Assembly (NCBI GenBank): GCA_900473745.1
Contig: UCMW01000017.1
Location: 13,513-77,512, forward strand
Source: Hyphomicrobiales bacterium
GTDB taxonomy: Bacteria > Pseudomonadota > Alphaproteobacteria > Rhizobiales > Rhizobiaceae
Reading direction: 5' to 3'
DNA length: 64,000 nt
Of the stretch, positions 52,396-61,031 are shown one piece after another. Each line of letters begins with the position of its first letter. Position 1 is the first letter of the stretch. Under the pieces are notes generated by a model that had not been told where the DNA came from, did not search any database, and saw nothing but the letters and a program-made list of their open reading frames with translations. Position numbers and translations under genes: made by a program.

Positions 52396-53373
52396 TCAGT
52401 ATGCGTTCGCCAATTCGGCGGCAGCGTTGCTGGCATCGTAGAACTTGTCTTCGTTGACCAGGATCGGGGCGATCGTCTCGCCATTCGCATAACGCATCAT
52501 GGTCTCGAAGGCCTTGGGTCCGAAGCGCGGATTGCATTCGACCACGGCCGCGATCTTTCCATCGACTACCGCCTGAACGGCTTCCTTGCCACCATCGATC
52601 GAGAGGATGAGAATATCCTTGCCGGGCACCTTGCCAGCCGCTTCCACCGCCGAGATAGCACCAATCGCCATTTCGTCGTTATGGGCATAGATGACGTTTG
52701 CGTCGGGATGCGCCTGCAGCAGTGCTTCAGCTACCTGTCGGCCCTTGTCGCGCGCGAAGTCACCGGATTGGGATGCCACGATCTCGAAACCACCCGCAGC
52801 CTGGATCGCCTCATCAAAACCCTTTTTGCGATCGTTTGCGGGGGACGAGCCGGTTGTTCCCTCGAGCTGGATGATCTTGGTCTTGCCATCCGCGTTCTTG
52901 ATCAACCACTCGGCCATCCGCCGTCCCTCCTCGACGAAGTCGGAGCCGATGAAGGTCAGATAGTCTTCGCCGGCCTTGGCGAGCGAAGGATCCACGCTGC
53001 GGTCAAGCAGGATGACCGGAATGCCTGCCTTCTTGGCGGCCATGACTGCGGGGATGAGCGGCTTTTCCTCACGTGGAGCAAGGAAAATCAGGTCGACGCC
53101 TTGGGCGATCATCGAGTTGACGTCGGAAACCTGCTTGGCAGCAGAGCCTGCCGCATCCGTGTAGACAAGCTGATGCCCGAGCTTTTCCGCTTCGGCCTTC
53201 ATGCTGTTGGTCTGAGCAATGCGCCAGGGATTGTTGCTTTCGGTCTGGGCGAAACCAACCTTGTAGGTTTCCTTCTTCTCCAGCTTCGGCAGTTCCTGAG
53301 CGTTCAGCCCGAAACCCGTCATCGCTGTAACGGCAGCCAGCACCGTTGTCGTCAAAAATGCCCGTCTATACAT
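52396..53373 (-). CDS. Sugar ABC periplasmic binding protein (YtfQ-like, furanose type)
   Basis: This 325-residue protein has a signal peptide (MYRRAFLTTTVLAAVTAMTGFGLNA) and a Peripla_BP_4 fold close to YtfQ: VGFAQTESNNPWRIAQTNSMKAEAEK, GVDLIFLAPREE, PVILLDRSVDP, the binding motif ASQSGDFARDKGRQV, YAHNDEMAIGAI, and LSIDGGKEAV. YtfQ binds galactofuranose and arabinofuranose. With two permease genes in the operon, a furanose-form sugar is the likely ligand. It lies 53 bp after the aldehyde dehydrogenase stop, across an inverted repeat. Confidence 0.92.
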   Translation of the reverse strand: MYRRAFLTTTVLAAVTAMTGFGLNAQELPKLEKKETYKVGFAQTESNNPWRIAQTNSMKAEAEKLGHQLVYTDAAGSAAKQVSDVNSMIAQGVDLIFLAPREEKPLIPAVMAAKKAGIPVILLDRSVDPSLAKAGEDYLTFIGSDFVEEGRRMAEWLIKNADGKTKIIQLEGTTGSSPANDRKKGFDEAIQAAGGFEIVASQSGDFARDKGRQVAEALLQAHPDANVIYAHNDEMAIGAISAVEAAGKVPGKDILILSIDGGKEAVQAVVDGKIAAVVECNPRFGPKAFETMMRYANGETIAPILVNEDKFYDASNAAAELANAY

Positions 53374-53390
53374 GTCATCCTCCTCTTATA

Positions 53391-53411
53391 GCGCTTGCAC
53401 CATGCAAGCGC
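53391..53411. promoter_or_regulatory. 9-bp inverted repeat just upstream of the YtfQ-like gene
   Basis: GCGCTTGCA (53391-53399) and TGCAAGCGC (53403-53411) are perfect arms with a 3-bp spacer, between the aldehyde dehydrogenase stop and the binding-protein RBS. It may be an operator, for example LacI-like in form, or an RNA stem at the gene boundary. Confidence 0.5.
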
Positions 53412-53426
53412 CTTTCCTCCGAAACG

Positions 53427-54899
53427 TCAGGACCAATTCACATACATGGTCTTCTTGCGCAGATAGCCGTCGAAGCCGTGCTTGCCGTCTTCGCCGCCGA
53501 TCCCTGAAAGCCCCCAGCCGCTGTGGAAGCCCTGAACGAGCTCTCCGTTCGTCCGATTGAAGTAGATCTCGCCGAAATTGAGCTCATTGGTCAGCCGCAT
53601 CAGACGACGCAGATCCTTGGTGTAGACAAAGGCGGAGAGACCGAAGTCGGTGTCGTTGGCGTTTGCCAGCGCCTGCTCGAAGTCGTCAACGACCATGGCA
53701 ACCGCCACCGGGCCGAAGATTTCCTCCCGCATCGCCGGATTGCCATTGGTCGCGGTCAGAAGAACCGTCGGCGCCATGAAATGACCCGACTTCAGCGGCC
53801 CGTCGGTGATCGCTCCTCCACGCAGAAGGACCTCTGCCCCTTCCCCGACACTGCGAGTGATGATGTCCTCGACCTTGGAGACTTCGCCGGCGCTGATCTT
53901 CGGGCCCAGATCCGGATCCTCGAGCGGCGGCGCGATCGTCAACGCCTTCACTCGGGCCACGAACTTCTCAAGGAACTCCTCGGAGATGGATCTGTGCAGA
54001 TACATGCGTTCGTTGCAGGTGCAGATCTGCCCGCAATTCGTGAACCGCGCCGTGACCGCACTCTCGACAGCCGCGTCAATGTCGGCGTCTTCCATGACAA
54101 GGAACGGCGCCTTGCCACCCAGTTCAAGGCGCACGACCTTGATATCATCGGCACCGGCCCGATAGATCTCCCGCCCTGCCCGGGTCGATCCGGTCATCGT
54201 CACCATGTCCGAAAGCTCGACAAGCCGGCTGCCGGCGACGCGCCCGTCGCCGGTCACGACATTGATCACGCCAGCGGGAAAGCCGACCTTTTCGGCAAGC
54301 GCGGCAATAAAGAGCCCCGATAGCGGCGTGAACTCGTGAGATTTGAGGATGAAGGTGTTCCCTGCCACGAGCGCCGGGCCCAGCTTGCGGGCCGCAAGCG
54401 CTGCCGGATAGTTCCAGGCGGTAATCCCTGTCACGACCCCATGCGGGACGCGGCGAACCCAGATTTCCTCGTTGCGCGCATCGGAAGGCACGATCTCACC
54501 TTCGATGCGGCGCGCCTGTTCGGAGGCGTAGCGGAGAAATGTCGCCGTCGCACCGACTTCTCCGCGTGCCTGCCCGATCGGTTTGCCCTGCTCCATCGTG
54601 ATCAGTTGGGCGAGCAACTCGCCATGCTCGATCACCTGGTCCGCAAGCAGCGCCACCAGCCGTCCGCGCTCTATGGGAGCAAGAGCTGCCCAAAGAGGCT
54701 GCGCCAGACGCGCAACGGAAACAGCCTCATCGGCCTCCGCCGCCGATGCCATGGGCGTAAAGGCGATCTCGGATCCGTCCGCCGGATTCTCGACCGTCTG
54801 TTGGCTACCTGCCGATCCTGAGACCCACCGCCCACCGACAAACATTTTTGTTTGGACCGGCGAACCGCCACGGGCCAGCTCGGCCAATTCAATCAACAT
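53427..54899 (-). CDS. Aldehyde dehydrogenase (AldA-like, lactaldehyde/glycolaldehyde type)
   Basis: This 490-residue NAD-dependent ALDH has the oxyanion Asn in GITAWNYPAAL, the general base in LELGGKAP, and the catalytic Cys in NCGQICTCNERMY. The CxCxERxY pattern is that of AldA, which oxidises lactaldehyde and glycolaldehyde formed in deoxy-sugar breakdown. An internal start at 54845 (MFVGGRWVSG) is possible. It is the first gene of the leftward sugar operon, and its promoter region holds an 18-bp inverted repeat shared with the divergent regulator gene. Confidence 0.92.
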   Translation of the reverse strand: MLIELAELARGGSPVQTKMFVGGRWVSGSAGSQQTVENPADGSEIAFTPMASAAEADEAVSVARLAQPLWAALAPIERGRLVALLADQVIEHGELLAQLITMEQGKPIGQARGEVGATATFLRYASEQARRIEGEIVPSDARNEEIWVRRVPHGVVTGITAWNYPAALAARKLGPALVAGNTFILKSHEFTPLSGLFIAALAEKVGFPAGVINVVTGDGRVAGSRLVELSDMVTMTGSTRAGREIYRAGADDIKVVRLELGGKAPFLVMEDADIDAAVESAVTARFTNCGQICTCNERMYLHRSISEEFLEKFVARVKALTIAPPLEDPDLGPKISAGEVSKVEDIITRSVGEGAEVLLRGGAITDGPLKSGHFMAPTVLLTATNGNPAMREEIFGPVAVAMVVDDFEQALANANDTDFGLSAFVYTKDLRRLMRLTNELNFGEIYFNRTNGELVQGFHSGWGLSGIGGEDGKHGFDGYLRKKTMYVNWS

Positions 54900-54907
54900 A
54901 TCGCGTC

Positions 54908-54925
54908 TCTTTGGTACGACGAAAA
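54908..54925. promoter_or_regulatory. FCD-regulator operator arm 1
   Basis: TCTTTGGTACGACGAAAA lies 9 bp upstream of the aldehyde dehydrogenase start. Its exact reverse complement is at 54983-55000. It contains the TTGGT...ACGA core expected of FadR/GntR sites. Confidence 0.7.
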
Positions 54926-54982
54926 CTAAGGTGATTAAGGCTTAATGCGCGACTTTCGTCAACCCAGCCGTCATAAGAATAT

Positions 54983-55000
54983 TTTTCGTCGTACCAAAGA
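54983..55000. promoter_or_regulatory. FCD-regulator operator arm 2
   Basis: TTTTCGTCGTACCAAAGA is a perfect 18-bp inverted copy of arm 1, 43 bp upstream of the regulator start. Centres are 75 bp apart, about seven helical turns. A partial TTTCGTC half-site lies between them at 54954. Confidence 0.7.
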
Positions 55001-55042
55001 TATGGATCTTGCGTCGTAGATCGCTCCAAACTACAAAAGGCT

Positions 55043-55762
55043 ATGACCATGATCGAAGATGACTTGAGCCCACACAGCGACAAGCGAGCCGCATCGAACG
55101 TCATCCGTTCCCTGGAGCGCCAGATCGTTTCCGGTGAGCTTGCTGACGGCGCCCACCTGCCGTCGGAGCGCGAGTTGATGGAGATCTACGGCGTAAGCCG
55201 CACCGTCGTTCGGGAGGCTGTGACGACACTGGCAAGCCGCGGCCTGCTGGAGGCGAGGCCGCGCTATCGCCCGATTGCGAGGCGTCCGGGCTACGACACG
55301 GCGCTCAAGGCCGTCGAAGGTGCGATCGGTCATCTGCTGACGGAACCGGACGGGATCAAGAACCTCTTCAACTCCCGCATCTTTCTGGAGATGTCGCTGG
55401 TGCGGCATGCGGCTCTGCATGCAAAGCGCGCAGATATCGAGGCGCTGAAGCAAGCGCTGGATGCGAATGAGGCGGCGATTGGCCAGTCGGAACTTTTCTA
55501 CGCGACAGATGTCGCGTTTCATGGGGCTCTGTTTCAGATCCCGAGAAACCCGGTGTTTCCGGTGATGCATATGGCCTATGTCGCCTGGCTTTCGCCCCAC
55601 TGGCGCAAGATGCCAAGCATGCCGGAACGCAACGAAACGAATTTCCTGCGGCATCTAGAGATTTTCACGGCGATCCAGAACCGCGATCCGGAGGCGGCCG
55701 AAGAGGCCATGCAGGCGCATCTCGTCTCAGCCTGGGAATTCGTCCGCGGGACGTTTCGCTGA
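55043..55762 (+). CDS. GntR-family regulator with FCD domain
   Basis: This 239-residue protein has the FadR-type winged helix NVIRSLERQIVSGELADGAHLPSERELMEIYGVSRTVVREAVTTLASRGLL, then an all-helical FCD domain with probable metal/ligand residues (Asp and His in ATDVAFHGALF, His in NFLRHLEIF and MQAHLVSAW). FCD regulators of sugar-acid operons respond to hexuronates, aldonates or their dehydration products. It is divergent from the aldehyde dehydrogenase/furanose importer operon, with paired operators between, and is followed by a GMC oxidoreductase 27 bp downstream. Confidence 0.92.
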   Translation: MTMIEDDLSPHSDKRAASNVIRSLERQIVSGELADGAHLPSERELMEIYGVSRTVVREAVTTLASRGLLEARPRYRPIARRPGYDTALKAVEGAIGHLLTEPDGIKNLFNSRIFLEMSLVRHAALHAKRADIEALKQALDANEAAIGQSELFYATDVAFHGALFQIPRNPVFPVMHMAYVAWLSPHWRKMPSMPERNETNFLRHLEIFTAIQNRDPEAAEEAMQAHLVSAWEFVRGTFR

Positions 55763-55789
55763 ACACTCATCCAACTGGAGCATGAGCTG

Positions 55790-57409
55790 GTGACCAAAAC
55801 CTATGACAACATCGTCGTTGGAGGCGGAGCTGCAGGATGTGTCGCCGCCGCTCGTCTCGTTGCAGCCGGTCGCCGCGTGCTGCTCCTCGAAGGCGGCTAT
55901 TCTAACAGACATCCCCTGCTCGACATGCCGCCCGGCATATTCAAGATGATCAATGGCAGTCGCTACATGCACTACCACACGACCGATCCCCAACCGCATC
56001 TCGATGGCCGTGCGCATGACATCCCCCAGGGCAACGTCTTAGGGGGCGGCAGTTCCGTCAATGCTCAGGTCTATATTCGCGGCAGACCTTCGGACTACGA
56101 GGCGTGGAACGATGTCCTGCGCGGCAACAATGACGGTGCCGACTGGAGCTGGAACGCGGTTCTCCCTCATTTCAGGGGCATGGAAGACAACAACCGCCTG
56201 CTGAACGACCGTCACGGCACCGGTGGTGCGCTCAAGGTTTCGGATCCCGGTCATATCGACCAAATGTCGAGATGGTTCGTCCAGGCGGTGCAGAGTCTCG
56301 GGGAGCCATTCAACCCTGACTTCAATGGCACCTCCCAGCGGGGTGTCGGCTTCTACCAGTTCATGAACCGCGCCGGAAAGAGATCGAGTTCGGCCTATGC
56401 CTTCATCGAGCCCTTGCTCAAGGATCCCAGGCTGGACCTGAAACTGCAGGCACGGGTAAACAAAATCATCATCGAAAACGGCCGTGCGAAGGGTGTCCAG
56501 TACCAAGACAAGACTGGAACCATATCCGTGGCGCTGGCAGACGATGCCGTCGTGTTGAGCGCAGGCGCCCTGATCACCCCAAAGCTCCTGATGCTGTCGG
56601 GCGTTGGCCCGGCGGACGAACTGAAAGCACATTCGATCGGCGTGGTGCTAGACCTGCCGGGAGTTGGCGAAAACCTCGTTGACCACCCCGAAGTACCCAT
56701 GATCTCGACTGCCAACGGCAAGTATGGCTATCATCGCCAGGGTGATGGATGGCGCATGATCCGCAACGGTTTGCAGTTCAAGCTCTTTGGCTCAGGCCCG
56801 ATCACTTCGGCCGGGGTCGAGGCGGGCGCCTTCGTCAATCCGGGCAACCCAGATGGCGACCCCACGATCCAGGCCTTCTGCGTTCCCATTGTCTACCTGG
56901 ACCGCGATACGCGGAGCCTCGTCGACGACACCTATGGACTGACGATAACGACGGTGGTGGTCAAACCGAAGTCCAGGGGACACGTCCGTCTGCGGTCGGC
57001 GTCACCGTCTGACAAGCCACGCGTTTCACCCAACCTGCTGAAGGATCCGGCGGACATGCGCGAAATGGTTGCAGGACAGCGGTTCTTCCTTCGGGCTTTA
57101 GAGGCCACGCCCCTTAAAGAGCGGATCAGCAAAATAGCCGTCCCCTCGCCGACCGATCTATCGGACGCTGCGCTAGAATTGCACTGCAAGCGCTTCGTCA
57201 AGACCAACTATCATCCCGCGGGAACCTGCAAGATGGGTGCCGATGGCGACCCCATGGCGGTGCTGGATGCGCGAATGCGCGTCAGGGGGATCGACGGCTT
57301 GCGGGTGTGCGACATGTCGGCCGTGCCAGACATCAACGCTGGAAACACGGCAGCTCCGGCAATGATGCTGGGCGACCGATGCGCGTCATTCATACTCGGT
57401 GGCAATTGA
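55790..57409 (+). CDS. GMC family FAD-dependent alcohol/sugar oxidoreductase
   Basis: GTG 55790 with RBS GGAG gives 539 residues. The FAD motif is NIVVGGGAAGCVAAARLVAAGRRVLLLEGG. The GMC signature 1 region is GNVLGGGSSVNAQVYIRGRPSDY, signature 2 is GALITPKLLMLSGVGP, and the active-site His lies in NYHPAGTCKMG, with Asn at the second position (NAGNTAAPAMML). This is close to choline-dehydrogenase-like sugar and alcohol dehydrogenases. Cotranscription with the FCD regulator suggests it oxidises the same sugar or its polyol as a first step. Confidence 0.91.
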   Translation: MTKTYDNIVVGGGAAGCVAAARLVAAGRRVLLLEGGYSNRHPLLDMPPGIFKMINGSRYMHYHTTDPQPHLDGRAHDIPQGNVLGGGSSVNAQVYIRGRPSDYEAWNDVLRGNNDGADWSWNAVLPHFRGMEDNNRLLNDRHGTGGALKVSDPGHIDQMSRWFVQAVQSLGEPFNPDFNGTSQRGVGFYQFMNRAGKRSSSAYAFIEPLLKDPRLDLKLQARVNKIIIENGRAKGVQYQDKTGTISVALADDAVVLSAGALITPKLLMLSGVGPADELKAHSIGVVLDLPGVGENLVDHPEVPMISTANGKYGYHRQGDGWRMIRNGLQFKLFGSGPITSAGVEAGAFVNPGNPDGDPTIQAFCVPIVYLDRDTRSLVDDTYGLTITTVVVKPKSRGHVRLRSASPSDKPRVSPNLLKDPADMREMVAGQRFFLRALEATPLKERISKIAVPSPTDLSDAALELHCKRFVKTNYHPAGTCKMGADGDPMAVLDARMRVRGIDGLRVCDMSAVPDINAGNTAAPAMMLGDRCASFILGGN

Positions 57410-57530
57410 ACCGGCTTTTAGAGCGCAACTTTTTCACTGTTTTGGGATGAGGCCTCAAGGGGCAAGTGAAGCCAGAAGCCACAATAGCTGCTTTAGGTGC
57501 CATGGCAGAGATCCAGCCCCCCTCGAAGCG

Positions 57531-58634
57531 TCACCGATACCGTCGCATGAAGCGGCTGTCGATGCGATGCTTCCACCGGTCCACCCAGCGGCCAGCGATC
57601 GCCAGGCCCCACTTATCCGCGATGGCCCGCCCATCGGAGAGCGAGATCAGCACCAGCCAGGAGGACTGCGGGAAATAGGGCCGGAGGCGGTCCTGAGATA
57701 GGCTGCGATGGATGTTTCCGGCAAGAACTGGCCCCTGACGCACCGCAAAGACGCCGGCCTTGGGGCGCGGGTCCGGCAGGGACGCGACATCCCCGGCCGC
57801 AAAGACATCCGGATGCGAAAGCGATCGCAACGTATCATCCACGCAAATGAAACCTTTTTCATCGAGTTGGAGGCCAGTCGCGCTCAGGAAGGCAGGCGCG
57901 CCGCTCGACGTCGTCCAGACGACCTCGTCTACCGCCAGCGTCTGCCCATCTCGCGCGACGAGTACGCCGTCGCGGAAAGCTTCTACATCGAAAGCTGGGA
58001 GGTGGGCGATACCTGCTTTGTGCATTTCGCGTTCAAGCAGTCGTCGGGCCCAGCGGCTGCGCTCCGGAATGGGCTCCGCGGCCCGACCGACAAGGACAAT
58101 ACTGATACCGCGTCCCTCCCACCGGCGCTTCAGCGCAAAGGCCACCTCAACACCGGCGACACCCTGCCCCACGACCGCCAGCGTGGAGAGCCCTCCTTCT
58201 CCTGCCAGCGCCTCAAGCCGCGCAAGGCGATCGGCGAAGCTCGCGATCGGCTTCACGGAGATGCCGGACGATGTGCCCTCGGGCAGTGACGGCGTAGAGC
58301 CGATATCGATCGAGAGCAGGCCGTATCCGAGGCTTTCGCCACTCGCGAGCCAGACCACGCGCTGTTCCGGATCAATGACGGTCGCCGTCGTCTCAACGAA
58401 GGTCATACCGGAACGTGCGCAGAGGGCGGCCAGATCGATGTGGAAGTCGTCGAAACTGTATTCGCCTGAGATATGGCCCGGCAGCATGCCAGAATAGGGC
58501 GCATGGCGAGAGGGCGAAACCAGCGTGATCTGAGCGCCGAGGCCGAGTTCGCCCAGCCGGCGCACCACCTCAACATGAGCGTGACCACCGCCGAGAAGCA
58601 CGACAGGGACGGACTTTGCACGCGCCTCAGCCAT
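57531..58634 (-). CDS. SelD-associated, NDH-2-like FAD oxidoreductase
   Basis: This 367-residue pyridine-nucleotide-disulfide-oxidoreductase-like flavoprotein has the first dinucleotide fold VPVVLLGGGHAHVEVVRRL, the segment SPSRHAPYSGMLPGHISGEYSFDDFHIDL, a second fold AVVGQGVAGVEVAFAL, and FAAGDVASLPDPRPKAGVFAVRQGP. The GGGHAHVxV...YSGMLPGxxxGxY pattern is that of the N-terminal domain fused to selenide-water dikinase in some bacteria. Here it stands alone. It overlaps the YnjD-like gene by 8 bp and ends the ynj-like operon. Electron donor and acceptor are unknown. Confidence 0.87.
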   Translation of the reverse strand: MAEARAKSVPVVLLGGGHAHVEVVRRLGELGLGAQITLVSPSRHAPYSGMLPGHISGEYSFDDFHIDLAALCARSGMTFVETTATVIDPEQRVVWLASGESLGYGLLSIDIGSTPSLPEGTSSGISVKPIASFADRLARLEALAGEGGLSTLAVVGQGVAGVEVAFALKRRWEGRGISIVLVGRAAEPIPERSRWARRLLEREMHKAGIAHLPAFDVEAFRDGVLVARDGQTLAVDEVVWTTSSGAPAFLSATGLQLDEKGFICVDDTLRSLSHPDVFAAGDVASLPDPRPKAGVFAVRQGPVLAGNIHRSLSQDRLRPYFPQSSWLVLISLSDGRAIADKWGLAIAGRWVDRWKHRIDSRFMRRYR

Positions 58635-59301
58635 CGGAGGCGTCCTTCAGGCCGATACGGTGAACGGGGCCGCCAGCGGCATCGGCATCGGCCTCATCAT
58701 GGGTAACGAGAATGACAGGCAGGCCAGCGGTCCTTGCGCGCTCGAACACCAGGATGCGCATCTGGGCACGCAGTTCCATGTCGAGCTTGGAAAAGGGTTC
58801 GTCGAGCAGCAGCAATCTGGGCCGGGAGACGAGAACGCGGGCAAGCGCCACACGCGCCTTCTGACCGCCCGAGAGCGTAGCGGGGTCACGGTCCGCGAAA
58901 CCCGCGAGCCCCATGTCGGCCAGAATGTCTGCCGCGATCTGCCGGCGCTTACGGCGATCCGCTACATCTGCCGGGATGGCGAAGGCGATATTGGCACCGA
59001 CAGACATATGCGGGAAGAGCAGCGGGTCCTGAAAGAGGATCCCGGCGCGGCGGGCCTGTGGCTCCAGCAACAGAAGGTCGACATGATCAACGGAGACGGT
59101 CCCCTTCGCCTGGAACGCCGGATCGAGGAAGCCGCCGATAAAGGACAGCAGGGTGGATTTGCCCGATCCCGACGGGCCCATGACGGTAAGGACAGAACCG
59201 GCAGGCACGTCTGCAGTCAGTTCCATCAGTGTGACATCACCTAGGCGGATCTGGATATTCGCGAGGGAAAGGCCGTTGGTGGGCTTTGGCTCGAGCATCA
59301 T
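58627..59301 (-). CDS. ynjD: ABC ATPase, YnjD-like
   Basis: ATG 59301 overlaps the permease stop (TGATG); a GTG three bases upstream is less likely. The 224 residues hold a single ABC domain: Walker A GPSGSGKST, LFPHMSVGANIAFAIP, signature LSGGQKARVALARV, Walker B LLLLDEPFSKLD, H-loop VTHDEADA. The form is of the thiamine/iron ATPase type, as for E. coli YnjD, the partner of YnjB and YnjC. Transported substrate unknown. Confidence 0.87.
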   Translation of the reverse strand: MMLEPKPTNGLSLANIQIRLGDVTLMELTADVPAGSVLTVMGPSGSGKSTLLSFIGGFLDPAFQAKGTVSVDHVDLLLLEPQARRAGILFQDPLLFPHMSVGANIAFAIPADVADRRKRRQIAADILADMGLAGFADRDPATLSGGQKARVALARVLVSRPRLLLLDEPFSKLDMELRAQMRILVFERARTAGLPVILVTHDEADADAAGGPVHRIGLKDASDG

Positions 59302-61028
59302 CACACCCTCATGTCCCGGCGATTGCGGTGGAGAGCCGCGGGGATCAGTGCGGCAAGCGCGAAGGCGAGGAAAGGCAGGATTGTCTGCAGCAGGGCATAA
59401 ACTCCGATGACACGGCGATTGTTGCCGGAGGCAAGAGCGACAGCCTCCGTGGTGATGGTCGAGAGACGCCCTTCGCCGATCAGCAGTGTCGGCAGATACT
59501 GCCCGACCGAGACAGCAAATCCAACGGCGAGAGCGGTCAGGATCGGGCGGATCAGCATGGGCAGGCGGATCGCCACGAGCACCGAAAGCCGCGACCGGCC
59601 AAGCGCTGTGGCGATGATCTCGTAGCGGCGGTCGAGTATACGCCAGGGATCGGCAAGCGAAAGAAAGACATAAGGCAGCACGAAGACGAGATGGACGAGA
59701 ACCAGGGCTGCGCTCCTGTGTTCGCCCCCACCACTGCCAATGAAGAGTAGCTGCAGGCCGAAGACGAAGGTGATCTGCGGAACGATCAGCGGCAGATAGA
59801 GCATCAACAGCGCCCTCTCACCGACGCGGCGTCCCGTCTGAAGCTCGCGTTCGAGGCAGCCGATGGTCAGCAAGATGGCTATGAGCGTCGAGGCAAGGCC
59901 CGTCACCAATGTCGTCACCAGCGGGTCGGCAATGCGCGGTAGCGCACTCATCCAGCTTCTCAGCGTGAAGCCCTGCGGAAGGAGATGAGGAAACTGCCAG
60001 AGACCGGCGAGAGACCATATGGCAAGAATAGCAAGACCCGCGAAGACGGCACTCCCGAGCAGGCAGACGACCAGGATTGAAGCGCGGCGCACGATCTTAT
60101 CGCGCACGAAGCGCCAGCCGTTTTCTCTCGCCTGGCGAAGCAATACGGAAGCCACCCGCTCGAGGACAAACCAGAAAAGGAGCGCCGCCAAGGTGACACC
60201 CAGTTGCAGGACGGCACCGGCCGAGGCGAGGAAACGCGCCGACAGATCCGGATCATTCATCCACTGGACAAGCCGGGTTGCGAGCGTGCCGGGCAAGTTA
60301 GGGCCGAGGATCAGGGCGACATCCACCACCGACGACGAATAGGCGATGACGGCATAGACGGCGAAACGGATCTGTCGATAGAGCGCCGGCCAGAGCAGGT
60401 AGATGAAGCCCGCGATGCGACCATAGCCGAAGGAGGCCGCAAGGCGTCGAGCCGCCGGGAGCTCGACCTGCGGCAGGGCTGCAAGCGTCACGAGAAAGAG
60501 GAAGGGCGTTTCCTTGATCACCAGGCCCGCGATCATCGTCAGCCCCATCGGATCATGTGGGATCAGAATATCCGGCGGCCGGTTGATGCCAAGGAATGGC
60601 GCAACGAGGCGGATGAGGAAGCCCGACGGGGCAATCAGGAAGGCAAAGCCGAAGGCGGCTGCCGCATGCGGAACCGCCAATAGCGGCGACAGCAGATGCT
60701 GCAGGCGCGATAGCGTCGGTGTGCCCGCGTAACTCGCAATGAAGACCAGCGTGATACCGAGAGAGATGAACGTGGCGGCAAGGCCGGTTGCCAAACTCAA
60801 GACTGCCGCTGTCGCCAGGCCCGGTGTCGCCGCAAGGTCTCGAAAGGGTTGAAGGCTGAGATCATGGCCGCCGAGCGCGGGCAGATAACCGAAGGCCGGT
60901 AAAAGCGTGCCGAGGAGCCCGAAGGTGATCGGCAAGAACAACAGAGCGAGCGTGAGGGCGACCGCACTCCTCGGAAGAAGCGCGGTCAATCCGTTCACGA
61001 GAGAGCGATCGGTCACCCGCGCTGTCAC
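59301..61028 (-). CDS. ynjC: Fused ABC permease, YnjC-like
   Basis: It uses a GTG start and has 575 residues, with two BPD_transp_1 halves fused and ~12 spans. EAA-type loops occur in both halves (LAASFGYGRIAGFIYLLWPAL; IIATALGRSRLSVLVAIRLPMLI). It resembles ThiP-like double permeases and E. coli YnjC (somewhat shorter). Three bp separate it from the binding-protein gene and its stop overlaps the ATPase start, so the three form a tightly coupled importer. Confidence 0.87.
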   Translation of the reverse strand: MTARVTDRSLVNGLTALLPRSAVALTLALLFLPITFGLLGTLLPAFGYLPALGGHDLSLQPFRDLAATPGLATAAVLSLATGLAATFISLGITLVFIASYAGTPTLSRLQHLLSPLLAVPHAAAAFGFAFLIAPSGFLIRLVAPFLGINRPPDILIPHDPMGLTMIAGLVIKETPFLFLVTLAALPQVELPAARRLAASFGYGRIAGFIYLLWPALYRQIRFAVYAVIAYSSSVVDVALILGPNLPGTLATRLVQWMNDPDLSARFLASAGAVLQLGVTLAALLFWFVLERVASVLLRQARENGWRFVRDKIVRRASILVVCLLGSAVFAGLAILAIWSLAGLWQFPHLLPQGFTLRSWMSALPRIADPLVTTLVTGLASTLIAILLTIGCLERELQTGRRVGERALLMLYLPLIVPQITFVFGLQLLFIGSGGGEHRSAALVLVHLVFVLPYVFLSLADPWRILDRRYEIIATALGRSRLSVLVAIRLPMLIRPILTALAVGFAVSVGQYLPTLLIGEGRLSTITTEAVALASGNNRRVIGVYALLQTILPFLAFALAALIPAALHRNRRDMRV

Positions 61029-61031
61029 GGC

